Origin: Nocardiopsis listeri NBRC 13360
GTDB lineage: Bacteria > Actinomycetota > Actinomycetes > Streptosporangiales > Streptosporangiaceae
Reading direction: 5' to 3'
Assembly (NCBI RefSeq): GCF_001570765.1
Contig: NZ_BCSH01000058.1
Coordinates: forward strand, 1-56,309
Length of the DNA stretch: 56,309 nt
Below are positions 26,431 through 35,461 of this stretch, in pieces (position 1 is the first letter of the stretch; each line of letters starts with the position of its first letter). The notes under the pieces were generated by a model that worked only from the letters and a program-made list of their open reading frames with translations, did not search any database and was not told the origin of the DNA. Both the position numbers and the translations under genes were made by a program.

Positions 26431-28236
26431 CTACTCCGCGCGCCAGCCGCCCTGGCGGTCCTCCAGGTTCAGCGCGGTGGTCACCAACGGCACGTGGCTG
26501 AAGGCCTGTGGGAAGTTGCCCACCTGTCGGCCCGCGCGCGGGTCCCACTCCTCGGCCAGCAGACCCACGTCGTTGCGCAGGGACAGCAACCGCTCGAACA
26601 ACTGCCTGGCCTCCTCCTGGCGGCCGATGGACAGCAGCGCGTTGGCCATCCAGAAGCTGCACGCCAGGAAGGCGCCCTCGTCACCGGGCAGTTGGTCGGC
26701 GGAGTCCTCCAGGTCGGTGCGGTAACGCAGCACGAACCCGTCCACCATCAGGTCCTTGCGGACCGCGTCGATGGTGCCGATGACCCGGGGGTCGTCGTAG
26801 GGCAGGAACCCGACCTCGGGTATGAGCAGCAGGGCGGCGTCCAACTCCTTGCTGCCGTAGTACTGGGTGAAGGTGTTGCGCTGCGGGTCGAAGCCGTATT
26901 CGCACACCTCGGCGTGGATGGTGTCGCGCAGCGCCGTCCACCGTTCGATGGGCCCCTCCTTGCCGAACTCCTCGATGCTGCGCACGGCGCGGTCGGCCGC
27001 CACCCACGCCATCACCTTGGAGTGCACGAAGTGCTGCCGTGGTCCGCGCACCTCCCACAGGCCCTCGTCGGGTTCGTCCCAGCACCACTCCAGGTAGTTG
27101 ACCAGGGACCTTTGCAACCCCCACAGGTGGTCGCCGCCACGGATCCCGGATCGTCTGGCCAGGTGCAGGACGTCCATGACCTCGCCGTACACGTCGAGCT
27201 GGTACTGGCCCACGGCGGCGTTACCGATCCGTACCGGACTGGAATCCTCATAGCCCGACAGCCAGTCGGCCTCCCACTCGGTGAGCCGGCGTTCGCCCCG
27301 GATGCCGTACATGATCTGCATCAGCTGGGGTTCGCCCGCGACCGCGCGGACCAGCCACTCGCGCCAGGCCTGCGCCTCGTCCTTGTACCCGGAACGGATG
27401 AGTGCTTCCAACGTGATGGTGGCGTCGCGCAGCCAGCAGTACCGGTAGTCCCAGTTGCGGACACCGCCGATGTCCTCGGGCAGGGAGGTGGTGGGCGCGG
27501 CGACGATGCCGCCCGTGGGCTGATAGGTGAGCGCCTTGAGCACGATGAGGGAGCGCACCACCGCCTCCCGGTAGGGGCCCTCGTACCTGCACTGGCTGAC
27601 CCACTGTTCCCAGAAGCGCTCGGTGCGCGAGAGCGCCTTCTCGGCGTCCAGGTGGTCGGACTCCTCGATCTGGGAGGGGTGCCAGGTCATCACGAAGGGG
27701 ATCCGCTGGCCCTCATTGACGGTGAAGGTGGCGTCGTGGGTGAAGTTGTGCCCCTTGAGGTGGACGGGGCTGCTGAGCCAGACGGCGTCGGGTCCGGCGA
27801 TGGCGACCAGTTCGGCGCCGGTCCGGTGCACCCAGGGGACGACGTGCCCGTAGTCGAAGCGGATGCGCATCGCCGTGCTCATCTCCACGGTGCCGCGCAC
27901 GCCCTCCACGATCCGCACGATGTGCGGGGCGCCGCCGCGCGGTGGCATGAAGTCGATGATCCGTACCGTGCCGGTGTCGGTGTCCCATTCCTGTTCGAGG
28001 ATGAGGGTGCCACCCCGGTAGCGGCGCCGGTCGGCGTGGGCGGTGCCGCCGGTGGGTCGTAGGCTCCACAGGCCGTTCTGTTCGTCGCCCAGCAGGGCGG
28101 CGAAGCAGGCGGAGGAATCGAAGTCGGGCAGACAAGCCCAGTCGATGGAACCGTCGCGACCGACCAACACGGCTGTCTGCATGTCGCCGATCACTGCGTA
28201 GTCTTCAATCCGGCCGGGCACGCGGCACACCCCCAT
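26431..28236 (-). CDS. Glycoside hydrolase family 15 protein (glucoamylase/trehalase-like)
   Basis: This roughly 600-residue cytoplasmic enzyme has an N-terminal beta-sandwich (about residues 1-230, starting GRIEDYAVIGDMQTAVLVGR) and an alpha/alpha-barrel GH15 catalytic domain containing the family-wide NWDYRYCWLRDATITLEAL segment, which carries substrate-binding Arg/Asp. The C-terminal half has the barrel motifs DEGLWEVRGPRQHFVHSKVM and AFLACSFWMANALLSIGR. Actinobacterial members hydrolyse alpha-glucans or trehalose; mycobacterial homologues include a trehalase. The start is given as ATG 28236; GTG 28221 (MPGRIEDY) would match homologous N termini as well or better. No signal peptide is seen. 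The substrate is not decidable here. Confidence 0.88.
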   Translation of the reverse strand: MGVCRVPGRIEDYAVIGDMQTAVLVGRDGSIDWACLPDFDSSACFAALLGDEQNGLWSLRPTGGTAHADRRRYRGGTLILEQEWDTDTGTVRIIDFMPPRGGAPHIVRIVEGVRGTVEMSTAMRIRFDYGHVVPWVHRTGAELVAIAGPDAVWLSSPVHLKGHNFTHDATFTVNEGQRIPFVMTWHPSQIEESDHLDAEKALSRTERFWEQWVSQCRYEGPYREAVVRSLIVLKALTYQPTGGIVAAPTTSLPEDIGGVRNWDYRYCWLRDATITLEALIRSGYKDEAQAWREWLVRAVAGEPQLMQIMYGIRGERRLTEWEADWLSGYEDSSPVRIGNAAVGQYQLDVYGEVMDVLHLARRSGIRGGDHLWGLQRSLVNYLEWCWDEPDEGLWEVRGPRQHFVHSKVMAWVAADRAVRSIEEFGKEGPIERWTALRDTIHAEVCEYGFDPQRNTFTQYYGSKELDAALLLIPEVGFLPYDDPRVIGTIDAVRKDLMVDGFVLRYRTDLEDSADQLPGDEGAFLACSFWMANALLSIGRQEEARQLFERLLSLRNDVGLLAEEWDPRAGRQVGNFPQAFSHVPLVTTALNLEDRQGGWRAE

Positions 28237-28617
28237 CACGTCGTCACGAGTACGCGGTAGGCGCTGATGTCCCCGACCGTACGAGGGGCATCGCGCCGTA
28301 GCGAACCGCTGCGCGCACGTTCGTGCGCACGCCCCCTCGGGGTTTTGTCGCCCGACCTCTCCACGGGTCGGGGCGCCGTTCGGACCACAGTTCCCCCGGT
28401 CGTCCGTCACTGCCGTACCCGGTTATGTGCCCAGGCGAGGGCAGCCGAAAAGAACGGTGGAGGAAAGTACCGATCCCGGCCCTCGCCGTTTACCGCGATC
28501 CCCATCTTCCACGCTCCACCGGGCCGTTGTCACCCGTACGTGCACGTGCATATGCCGGTGCGTGGAAGTATGGGGTGAATTGGGGAGTTTTTCCGTAGAG
28601 AAGTTATGTCGTGGTGA
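28237..28617. other. Intergenic region between yczE and the GH15 gene
   Basis: About 380 bases with no convincing gene. It includes a perfect small hairpin GCGCACG-TT-CGTGCGC (28313-28328) followed by CCCCTCGGGGTTTT, which could act as a weak terminator in the plus direction, and a relatively AT-rich stretch near 28560-28610 just past the yczE stop codon. Confidence 0.5.
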
Positions 28618-29295
28618 TCATCGACGCGTCTGCTCCGGATTCCCCTCGCCGCGTGAGGTCGGCTCCGGCATTCGCATCATCGGCAGGAACACCTGTGCCA
28701 ACGGGCCGATGGCCACCATGAACACCACGGTGCCGATCCCCACGGTGCCGCCCAGCAGGAAACCGGCCAGCGCCACGGTCAGCTCGATGAGCGTGCGGGC
28801 GAGACGAACGGAGAGCCCGCGCGCGGCCAACCCGGTCATGAGTCCGTCCCGGGGCCCGGGCCCCAGCCCCACCCCGATGTAGCAGCCGGTCGCCACCGCG
28901 CACACCAGCACGCCCCCCACCAGTAGCGTCACCCGCCAGAACATGAGGTCGGTGGTGGGCAGCAGCCACAGGGACAGGTCGGTGGAGAGTCCGATCACGA
29001 CCACGTTGCTCAGCGTGCCGATCCCGGCCTTCTGGCGCAGCGGGATCCACAGCAGCATCAGCAGCGCGCCGATGATCACGCTCCAAGTGCCGATCGTCAG
29101 CCCCGTCTGTAGGGACAGGCCTTGGTGCAACACGTCCCAGGGCGTCGCGCCGAGGTCGGAGCGGAGCAGCATGGCGCCGCTGAGACCGAACAGGTACAGG
29201 CCCAGGTAGAGCTGGACCAGGCGGCGCAGACGCGGACGCGGCAGCGCGGGAGTGATCAGGACCCTGGACGCCAGGGTGCGGACCGTACTGGACAC
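28618..29295 (-). CDS. yczE: YczE/YyaS/YitT-family membrane protein
   Basis: This is a 225-residue inner-membrane protein with about five transmembrane helices, opening VQLYLGLYLFGLSGAMLLRSDL. The family markers GATPWDVLHQGLS and GVGLGPGPRDGLMTGLAARG are present. YczE proteins are uncharacterised transport-like proteins that occur next to MocR-type regulators (YczR) across bacteria. GTG 29295 has AAGGAAGG upstream. The divergent MocR gene starts at 29451, fitting the known yczR-yczE arrangement and implying that regulator controls this gene. The transported compound is unknown. Confidence 0.85.
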   Translation of the reverse strand: MSSTVRTLASRVLITPALPRPRLRRLVQLYLGLYLFGLSGAMLLRSDLGATPWDVLHQGLSLQTGLTIGTWSVIIGALLMLLWIPLRQKAGIGTLSNVVVIGLSTDLSLWLLPTTDLMFWRVTLLVGGVLVCAVATGCYIGVGLGPGPRDGLMTGLAARGLSVRLARTLIELTVALAGFLLGGTVGIGTVVFMVAIGPLAQVFLPMMRMPEPTSRGEGNPEQTRR

Positions 29296-29331
29296 GGCCT
29301 TCCTTTCGAAGTCATCTCAAGCAAGCCATCC

Positions 29332-29346
29332 TGTCATTGGATGACA
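29332..29346. promoter_or_regulatory. Inverted repeat in the yczE-mocR intergenic region
   Basis: TGTCAT-TGG-ATGACA is a perfect 6-bp-arm palindrome 36 bases before the yczE start codon, in an AT-rich promoter-like zone. It is a candidate site for the divergently encoded MocR regulator or another repressor. Confidence 0.45.
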
Positions 29347-29418
29347 ATCAACCCGGGGGAGCCACATCGGTATCGTGGACCAAGAAATCCCGGAAATGAA
29401 GAGCCAATCAGGACAAGT

Positions 29419-29433
29419 GGTCTGATCCAGACC
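29419..29433. promoter_or_regulatory. Second inverted repeat, next to the mocR start
   Basis: GGTCTG-ATC-CAGACC is a perfect inverted repeat ending 17 bases before the TTG start of the MocR gene. It would fit autoregulation. The related half GTGGACCA also occurs nearby at about 29375, so more than one half-site may exist. Confidence 0.45.
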
Positions 29434-29450
29434 CACCGAGGTGGACCCCT

Positions 29451-30911
29451 TTGGCAAAACCGCGCAGTGATCGTCCCGGAACCGGAGGCGGAACCCGCAG
29501 GATCAACGGGCGTCTGCTCGCCCGCCTCATCGGTGAGGCGCCCGTCGAACGCCCCTACTACCTTGCCATCGCCCACGCCATCAGTGGCCTGGTCCTGGAC
29601 GGTCGTGTGCCCACCCACACCCGCCTACCGGCCGAACGCGACCTGGCCACCGCCCTGGGACTGAGCCGCAACACCGTCACCGCCGCCTACGCCTGGCTGC
29701 GCGACAACAGCTACCTCGACAGCAGACAGGGCGCCGGAAGCTGGACGGTCCTGCCCCACTCCGGAACCCACGAACCCTCCACGTTCGCGCCGGCCACCGA
29801 GCACATCGACCTCGGGGTGGCCGCCCCACCCGCGGTGGCGGGCCTGCGCGAGGCCTCCTTCCACGCCTCCGAACAGCTCGCCGCGCACGTCGCCGGCATG
29901 GGCTACTACCCCTATGGGCTGCCCGAACTACGCCACGCCATCGCCCGCCGCTACGTCGAGCGTGGACTGCCCACCACACCCGAACAGATCTTCGTCACCA
30001 ACGGCGCCCAACAGGGCATCACCCTGGCCATGGACCTACTGGTCCAGGAGGGGGACCAGGTGTTGTTGGAGTCGCCCACCTACCCGCACGGACCGGACGC
30101 CGCGCGCCGCAACGGAGCGCGCATCCGCACCACCGGGGTGACCCCGCAGGGGTGGGACATGGAGTACCTGGTGGACGCCTTCCGCCAGTGGAAGCCGGCC
30201 GTGGCGTACACGGTCGCCGACTTCCACAACCCCACCGGCGCGCTCATGGACGACGACGAACGAAGCGTCCTGGTCCGGGAGGCGCGCCGCGCCAACACCC
30301 ACCTCATCGTCGACGAGTCCGCCGCGGAACTGGCCATCGACTCCGGTGACCTGCCCGCGCCGGTGGCCGCCCACGACATCGACGGGCGGGTGCTGACCGT
30401 GGGGTCGGTGGCCAAGCTGTTCTGGGGCGGGCTGCGGGTGGGCTGGGTGCGCGCCACTCCACCGATGGTGACCCGGCTGATGCAGGTGCGCCAACGCTTC
30501 GACCTGGCCGGTTCGGTGCACGACCAGCTCACCGCCACCCATCTGCTCGCGGACGTGCTGCGCATCCGCGCCGAGCGCAGTCGGGAGCTGCGCCGCAACC
30601 GGGACGCCCTCCTGCGCGCCCTGCGCGAGCGGCTGCCCGACTGGCGGCCGAGTGTGCCGGGGGGAGGACTCGTGCTGTGGGCGACGCTGCCACAGCCGGT
30701 GGCGAGCGCGCTGTCCACCACCGCGATCCGACACGGGGTCCACCCTGCGGCCGGGCCGGTCTTCGGCGCGGACGGAACCCTGGAGCGGTACCTGCGCCTG
30801 GCCTACACCCGCCCGCCGGAGGTCATGGTCGACGCGGTGGACCGCCTGGCCGCCGCCTACGCCGAGATCCTGGCCCACCCCGCCCAACCGCGTGGTCGCC
30901 TGTACGTGTGA
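29451..30911 (+). CDS. yczR: MocR-type (GntR/aminotransferase fusion) regulator
   Basis: This 486-residue regulator fuses an N-terminal GntR winged helix (about residues 30-100, with RLPAERDLATALGLSRNTVT) to a fold-type I aminotransferase domain. PLP-site features are seen: GYYPYGLPELRHAIARRYV, TNGAQQGITLAMDLL, DFHNPTGALM and SVAKLFWGGLRVGWV, where the Lys of SVAK is the expected Schiff-base residue. Such proteins sense PLP or amino-compounds and rarely catalyse transamination. The TTG start at 29451 is supported by GAGGTGG with 6-base spacing. It is divergent from yczE, the hallmark target of YczR-class MocR proteins. It converges on the APH-fold gene with an 11-base gap. Confidence 0.9.
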   Translation: MAKPRSDRPGTGGGTRRINGRLLARLIGEAPVERPYYLAIAHAISGLVLDGRVPTHTRLPAERDLATALGLSRNTVTAAYAWLRDNSYLDSRQGAGSWTVLPHSGTHEPSTFAPATEHIDLGVAAPPAVAGLREASFHASEQLAAHVAGMGYYPYGLPELRHAIARRYVERGLPTTPEQIFVTNGAQQGITLAMDLLVQEGDQVLLESPTYPHGPDAARRNGARIRTTGVTPQGWDMEYLVDAFRQWKPAVAYTVADFHNPTGALMDDDERSVLVREARRANTHLIVDESAAELAIDSGDLPAPVAAHDIDGRVLTVGSVAKLFWGGLRVGWVRATPPMVTRLMQVRQRFDLAGSVHDQLTATHLLADVLRIRAERSRELRRNRDALLRALRERLPDWRPSVPGGGLVLWATLPQPVASALSTTAIRHGVHPAAGPVFGADGTLERYLRLAYTRPPEVMVDAVDRLAAAYAEILAHPAQPRGRLYV

Positions 30912-30922
30912 GGAACGGCCCT

Positions 30923-31924
30923 TCAGCGGATCGGATCCGTCAGGGACCGACCTCTTTCCGCGTTCCCACCGTGAACCGCCACGCCCAGTTCCGTCAGCGC
31001 CCGCCATCCGATCCGAGAGACCTCGGCCTTCGGTACCGCGGCGAGCGTGATGGCCTTCACCATCCCGATCCCCTTGGCCCGTGCCTCCGTTGCCTCGTCG
31101 AGGCCACCGTAGGCCCGATAGGCCTCGGCCACGGCGTCGCGCCGCAGCAGCGACCACAGGAAACCCAGGTCCACGGCGGGGTCGCCGCGCGAGACGCCGG
31201 ACCAGTCGATGATGCCGCCGAACCGGCCCTCGTCGGAGATCACGTTGAACGGGTGCAGGTCGGCGTGGATCCAGACCCGGGGGGCGTCGTCGGGCACCGC
31301 GAGCGCCCGTCCCCACAACTCCGCCACGGCGTTCGGGTCCACCATCGGGCCCCGGCCGGCCCCCACCACGGGCAGGGCCCGCAGGAACCTTCGGAGCACG
31401 GGCTCCCGCTCGGCGAGCCGAATGCCCTGTTCGACGTCGAACGGGGCGTCGGCGGGCGCGGGCCGGTGGATCTCGGCCAGGGCCCGACCCAGGTCCGGTG
31501 CGGCCGACGCGTCCAAGGGGCGTTGCGCCGCGATCCGGCCGGGAAGCCAGGACGTGATGGCCCAACTCCAGGGGAACTCCGCGCCCGGAACTCCCGTCCG
31601 CACGATCCGCTGCGCGGGGAAGGTCCACGCTTGGCTCAGTTCCTTCGCCCACCGAACCTCCGCCGCCAACGAGGCGATGGCCTCCCGGTGGCGCGGCAGT
31701 CGGACCGCGAGGTCCTCACCAAGGCGGAACACGGCCATGTCGAAGCCCTCGATCGGGTCGCTGATCTCGCGATCGGCCAGGTCCGGGTGCTGTTCGCGCA
31801 GTAGGGCGCGCACGACCTCCCGCGAGGCCGCCACCTCCGAGAGCGGTGGTGTGAGCGATGGGATCGCGCCCGAGGACGGTTCGTCTCGCCGTCCGGACCC
31901 CGACGTCGGCGGTGGAATGGTCAT
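30923..31924 (-). CDS. Aminoglycoside/macrolide phosphotransferase-family protein
   Basis: This 333-residue APH-fold kinase carries the catalytic loop VWIHADLHPFNVI (Asp and Asn/His positions) followed by the metal-binding GGIIDWSGVSRGDPAVDLGF. The N-terminal lobe contains AVRLPRHREAI and PWSWAITSWLPG, as in the CapreomycinP/MPH-like branch. These enzymes can phosphorylate antibiotics or ordinary metabolites; the sequence does not separate the two. There is an unusual 35-residue Pro/Ser-rich N-terminal tail if ATG 31924 is the true start. The hydrolase gene starts upstream on the same strand, and the end is 11 bases from the MocR stop. Confidence 0.85.
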   Translation of the reverse strand: MTIPPPTSGSGRRDEPSSGAIPSLTPPLSEVAASREVVRALLREQHPDLADREISDPIEGFDMAVFRLGEDLAVRLPRHREAIASLAAEVRWAKELSQAWTFPAQRIVRTGVPGAEFPWSWAITSWLPGRIAAQRPLDASAAPDLGRALAEIHRPAPADAPFDVEQGIRLAEREPVLRRFLRALPVVGAGRGPMVDPNAVAELWGRALAVPDDAPRVWIHADLHPFNVISDEGRFGGIIDWSGVSRGDPAVDLGFLWSLLRRDAVAEAYRAYGGLDEATEARAKGIGMVKAITLAAVPKAEVSRIGWRALTELGVAVHGGNAERGRSLTDPIR

Positions 31925-31948
31925 GCGCCTCGGCTCCTCGCTGCGGAA

Positions 31949-32770
31949 TCAGGTCGTCAAGCGGTGGGCGAAGCGGATCACCTCGGCCAGGACCTCGTCG
32001 CGGTCGGTCTCGTTGAACACCTCGTGCCGGGCGCCGGGGAAGATCCGCGCGGTGAAGTCCTCACCGGCGAGCCTTTCGATCCCCACCCGAGTGTCGGAGA
32101 CGGGGACCAGCGCGTCCTCGCTGCCGTGCACCCACAGCGTGGGCAGCGAACCCACGGTCCCGGACGCGTTGCCGCGCTCCAGTTCGGTGAGCAGTGCCTC
32201 GACCGTGGTGCGTTTGAACGGGCCGTGCCAGACCAGTTCGTCGGCCAGATAGGCCCGTCCCACCTCGGGGTCGCGGGACAGGACGGAGGGATCGATGGGG
32301 TCGTCGGGGATCTCCGTGGCGGCGGCGAGCCGTTCGGCCGCGGTCCAACGGCCCAGGACCGGTCCGGACAGCACCAGTGCCTGCGGCGACTCCGGGTACA
32401 CCTGGGCGTAGCGGGCGGCGATCATGCCGCCCATGGAGTGACCGATCAGTACCAGGGGGATGGTGCGGTAGGCGGTGCGCGCCTGGGTGACGACGCGGTG
32501 GACGTCCTCCACCACCCCGGCGTAGTCGTCGATCAGGACGCGCTCACCGGAGGACCGTCCGTGTCCGCGGTGGTCGGCGCCGTAGACCACCGCGCCGGCC
32601 GCGCACAGGTCCTCGGCGACCTGGTCGTAGCGGCCCAGGTGTTCGCCGTAGCCGTGCACCAGGACGGCCAACCAGGTGGGTTCACCCTTCGTGGGCGCCC
32701 AGGCCCGTGCCGCCAGCTTCGCCGAACCGTCGGGCCCACCCGCCAGGGCCCACTCGCGTGTGCTGATCAC
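31949..32770 (-). CDS. Alpha/beta hydrolase, monoacylglycerol-lipase-like
   Basis: This 273-residue hydrolase has the oxyanion-hole HGYGEHLGRYDQVAEDL, a feature of monoacylglycerol lipase/lysophospholipase-type proteins. Its nucleophile elbow is GHSMGG with the serine, the acid is in WVHGSEDALVPV, and the catalytic His is in PGARHEVFNETDRDEV. DHRGHGRSSGER is also typical of the family. It probably hydrolyses monoacylglycerols or similar esters in lipid turnover. GTG 32770 is chosen because GGAGG lies upstream and the frame beyond lacks similarity. It is 24 bases before the APH-fold gene, so both may be co-transcribed. Confidence 0.88.
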   Translation of the reverse strand: MISTREWALAGGPDGSAKLAARAWAPTKGEPTWLAVLVHGYGEHLGRYDQVAEDLCAAGAVVYGADHRGHGRSSGERVLIDDYAGVVEDVHRVVTQARTAYRTIPLVLIGHSMGGMIAARYAQVYPESPQALVLSGPVLGRWTAAERLAAATEIPDDPIDPSVLSRDPEVGRAYLADELVWHGPFKRTTVEALLTELERGNASGTVGSLPTLWVHGSEDALVPVSDTRVGIERLAGEDFTARIFPGARHEVFNETDRDEVLAEVIRFAHRLTT

Positions 32771-33126
32771 CGTGTCCTGCCTCCTCGTCGCCGTGCGGCT
32801 CTGGGACGATCGAAACGTCGTCCTCGGTAGAGCATGGGGCATCGGGTACGGCGATGTCATCACCCGCGGTGCCCGCCCGGCCGCCGAGAGGCCACATGAA
32901 GCGGTTCTTGGGAAACGTTCGGACAACGATTCGCGTTGCTCCTTGGGGTGAAGATCCACACATAGGCGGAAATCCTGGTGGTCACCGACGAAATGCGGCA
33001 AAAGGTGCGATCAGGGCTACTCACCGTGAAAGTGGATCTTCTACGCTGTCGAGTGGGTATCCCTCGGGTGGGTGCAAATTGGCGTACCGCCTACTCGGCA
33101 ATTCATACTGGAGAGGGTGACCGCCT
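32771..33126. other. Intergenic region upstream of moaA
   Basis: About 356 bases between divergent genes with no convincing reading frame. It is less GC-rich than its surroundings, notably 32980-33120, and holds promoter elements for both sides. A small GGCG-TAC-CGCC hairpin lies near 33080. I saw no clear molybdenum-cofactor riboswitch. Confidence 0.5.
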
Positions 33127-34134
33127 GTGCTGTCCGACTCCTATGGGCGCGTGGCGACCGACCTGAGGGTCTCGCTCACCGACCGCTGCAACCTCAGATG
33201 TACCTACTGCATGCCTGCTGAGGGCCTGGAGTGGCTGCCCAAACCGGAACTGCTCACCGACGACGAACTCCTGCGACTGGTCCGTATCGGGACGACTCGA
33301 CTGGGCATCGACGAGGTCCGTTTCACCGGTGGCGAGCCCCTACTACGGCGCGGCCTGCCCGGCATCGTCGCCGGCACCACCGAACACGAGCCCCGCCCGC
33401 GCACCGCCCTGACCACCAACGGCATCGGGCTCGCCCGAATGGCCCCCGCGCTCGCCGAGGCCGGGCTGGACCGGGTCAACGTATCCCTCGACACCCTCGA
33501 CCCCGTCGTGTTCGAGAAGCTCGCCCGACGCCGTCGTCTGGACGACGTCCTGGAGGGGATGGCCGCCGCCGCGGAAGCCGGTCTCACCCCCGTCAAGGTC
33601 AACACCGTGCTCATGCGCGACATCAACGACCACGAAGCGCCCGCCCTGCTGCGTTTTTGCATCGAACGCGGCTACGAACTGCGCTTCATCGAGCAGATGC
33701 CGCTGGACGCCCAACACGGCTGGCGGCGCGACAACATGATCACCGCCGACGAGATCCTCCAGCGGTTGGAGGCCGAGTTCGGCCTCGAAGCCGCCGACGC
33801 CGACACCCGGGGCAGCGCCCCGGCCGAGCTGTTCCACGTACGGGGCGCGAACTTCCCCGATGGTCGCACCGCCACCGTCGGCGTCATCGGATCGGTGACC
33901 CGCCCCTTCTGCGGGGCCTGTGACCGGGTACGCCTGACCGCCGACGGCCAGATCCGCAACTGTCTATTCGCCCGCGAGGAGTCGGACCTGCGCACGCCCC
34001 TGCGCGAGGGCGCCACCGACGACGAGATCGCCCAACGCTGGAAGGCCGCCGTGGCGAGCAAACTGCCCGGCCACGGCATCAACGACCCCAGTTTCCTGCA
34101 ACCGGCCCGCCCGATGTCCGCGATCGGCGGCTGA
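33127..34134 (+). CDS. moaA: GTP 3',8-cyclase (molybdenum cofactor biosynthesis)
   Basis: This is a 335-residue radical SAM enzyme that, with MoaC, starts molybdopterin synthesis from GTP. The N-terminal 4Fe-4S cluster motif is C-x3-C-x2-C (Cys21, Cys25, Cys28), followed by RFTGGEPLLRRGL (SAM binding). The C-terminal cluster motif FCGACDRVRLTADGQIRNCL binds the second cluster near GTP. The protein ends in GG, needed for the radical step. GTG 33127 is the start; GGAGAGGG lies about 10 bases upstream. A mobA-like gene follows after rtcB, so part of the cofactor pathway is here, but moaC, moaD, moaE and moeA are not in the window. Confidence 0.95.
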   Translation: MLSDSYGRVATDLRVSLTDRCNLRCTYCMPAEGLEWLPKPELLTDDELLRLVRIGTTRLGIDEVRFTGGEPLLRRGLPGIVAGTTEHEPRPRTALTTNGIGLARMAPALAEAGLDRVNVSLDTLDPVVFEKLARRRRLDDVLEGMAAAAEAGLTPVKVNTVLMRDINDHEAPALLRFCIERGYELRFIEQMPLDAQHGWRRDNMITADEILQRLEAEFGLEAADADTRGSAPAELFHVRGANFPDGRTATVGVIGSVTRPFCGACDRVRLTADGQIRNCLFAREESDLRTPLREGATDDEIAQRWKAAVASKLPGHGINDPSFLQPARPMSAIGG

Positions 34135-34198
34135 CGCGCCCGACCCGACCGGCGACCGCGAATATTCGATCGCCTCCGACCTCCCGTTCTGGCTTGAT

Positions 34199-34230
34199 GT
34201 CCCGGGGGCGCCGACCGGTGCCCCCGGGAC
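34199..34230. terminator. Hairpin between moaA and rtcB
   Basis: GTCCCGGGGGC and GCCCCCGGGAC form a perfect 11-bp stem around a 10-base loop, 23 bases before the rtcB start codon. There is no T-tract, so it may be a weak terminator, attenuator or transcript-stabilising element. Confidence 0.55.
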
Positions 34231-34252
34231 CGACACGAAAGGGGGTGGCCCC

Positions 34253-35440
34253 ATGTCTTACACCGAGGTTCCCGGTGAACGAGTGCCGATCCGTATGTGG
34301 GCCGACCCGGACGGGGTCGAGTCCGCCGCCATGGAGCAGCTGCGCAACGTCACCCGCATGCCCTGGACCCACGGCCTGGCCGTCATGCCCGACGTCCACT
34401 ACGGCAAGGGCGCCACGGTGGGTTCGGTGATCGCGATGCGAGACGCCGTCAGCCCCGCCGCGGTCGGCGTCGACATCGGCTGTGGCATGACCGCGGTGCG
34501 CACCGGGCTGAAGGCCGAGCACCTGCCCGACGACCTGAGTGCCCTGCGCTCGGCGCTGGAGGCGACCATCCCGGTCGGTTTCCACGCCCACGACGAGCCC
34601 GTCGACCCCGCCCGCGTTCCCGGCCTGCGCAGTTCCGGCTGGGACACCTTCTGGGCCGGCTTCGACGACCTGGCCGAGGCCGTCCACCCCCGCAACGAGC
34701 GCGCCCGTCGCCAGATGGGGACCCTGGGCGGCGGCAACCACTTCCTCGAAGTGTGCCTGGACGACGACCGGAACGTGTGGCTGGTCCTGCACTCGGGGTC
34801 GCGCAACATCGGCAAGGAACTCGCCGACCACCACATCGGCCGGGCCCAGACGCTGCCGCACAACCAGGACCTGCCCGACCGCGACCTGGCGGTGTTCCTG
34901 TCCGGGACCCCGGAGATGGACGCCTACCGGCGCGACCTGTTCTGGGCCCAGGACTACGCGCGCCGCAACCGCGACGTCATGATGGGCCTGGCCTGCCGGG
35001 TCCTGGCCGACCAGGTCCCGGGCACCACCTTCGAGCAGTGGATCTCCTGCCACCACAACTACGTGGCCGAAGAGACCTACGACGGGGTGGACGTGCTCGT
35101 CACCCGAAAGGGCGCCATCCGCGCCGGTTCGGGCGAATTCGGCATTATTCCGGGCAGTATGGCCACTGGGACCTACATCGTGAAGGGGCTGGGCAACCCG
35201 GCCTCGTTCAACTCCGCCTCCCACGGGGCGGGGCGTCGGATGAGCCGCAACAAGGCGCGCAGGACCTTCACCGAGGCCGACCTGGTCGAACAGACCAAGG
35301 GCGTGGAGTGCCGCAAGGACCGGGGCGTCGTGGACGAGATCCCCGCCGCCTACAAGGACCTCGAATCGGTGATCGAGGCTCAGACCGACCTCGTCCAGGT
35401 GGCGGCCCACCTGCGCCAGGTCGTCTGCGTCAAGGGCTGA
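34253..35440 (+). CDS. rtcB: RtcB-family RNA ligase
   Basis: This 395-residue enzyme ligates RNA 2',3'-cyclic phosphate or 3'-phosphate ends to 5'-hydroxyl ends using GTP and manganese. Signature residues are present: PDVHYGKGATVGSVIAM, GVDIGCGM with metal-ligand Asp/Cys, GTLGGGNHFLEV with ligand His, HSGSRNIGK, HHNYVAEE and SHGAGRRMSRNKA, where the guanylated His sits in the SHGAGR motif. No archease gene is adjacent. The ATG at 34253 has GGGGGTGG upstream. It lies between two molybdenum cofactor genes, with the mobA-like start 21 bases after its stop. RNA-repair or tRNA-healing roles are inferred from family knowledge. Confidence 0.95.
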   Translation: MSYTEVPGERVPIRMWADPDGVESAAMEQLRNVTRMPWTHGLAVMPDVHYGKGATVGSVIAMRDAVSPAAVGVDIGCGMTAVRTGLKAEHLPDDLSALRSALEATIPVGFHAHDEPVDPARVPGLRSSGWDTFWAGFDDLAEAVHPRNERARRQMGTLGGGNHFLEVCLDDDRNVWLVLHSGSRNIGKELADHHIGRAQTLPHNQDLPDRDLAVFLSGTPEMDAYRRDLFWAQDYARRNRDVMMGLACRVLADQVPGTTFEQWISCHHNYVAEETYDGVDVLVTRKGAIRAGSGEFGIIPGSMATGTYIVKGLGNPASFNSASHGAGRRMSRNKARRTFTEADLVEQTKGVECRKDRGVVDEIPAAYKDLESVIEAQTDLVQVAAHLRQVVCVKG

Positions 35441-35461
35441 GCCGTAGGGCATGCTGGGGGC

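Noticed and set aside
32980..33126. Possible Moco riboswitch before moaA
   Set aside because: Only a tiny 4-bp hairpin is seen; the expected long conserved stem and loop sequences are absent.
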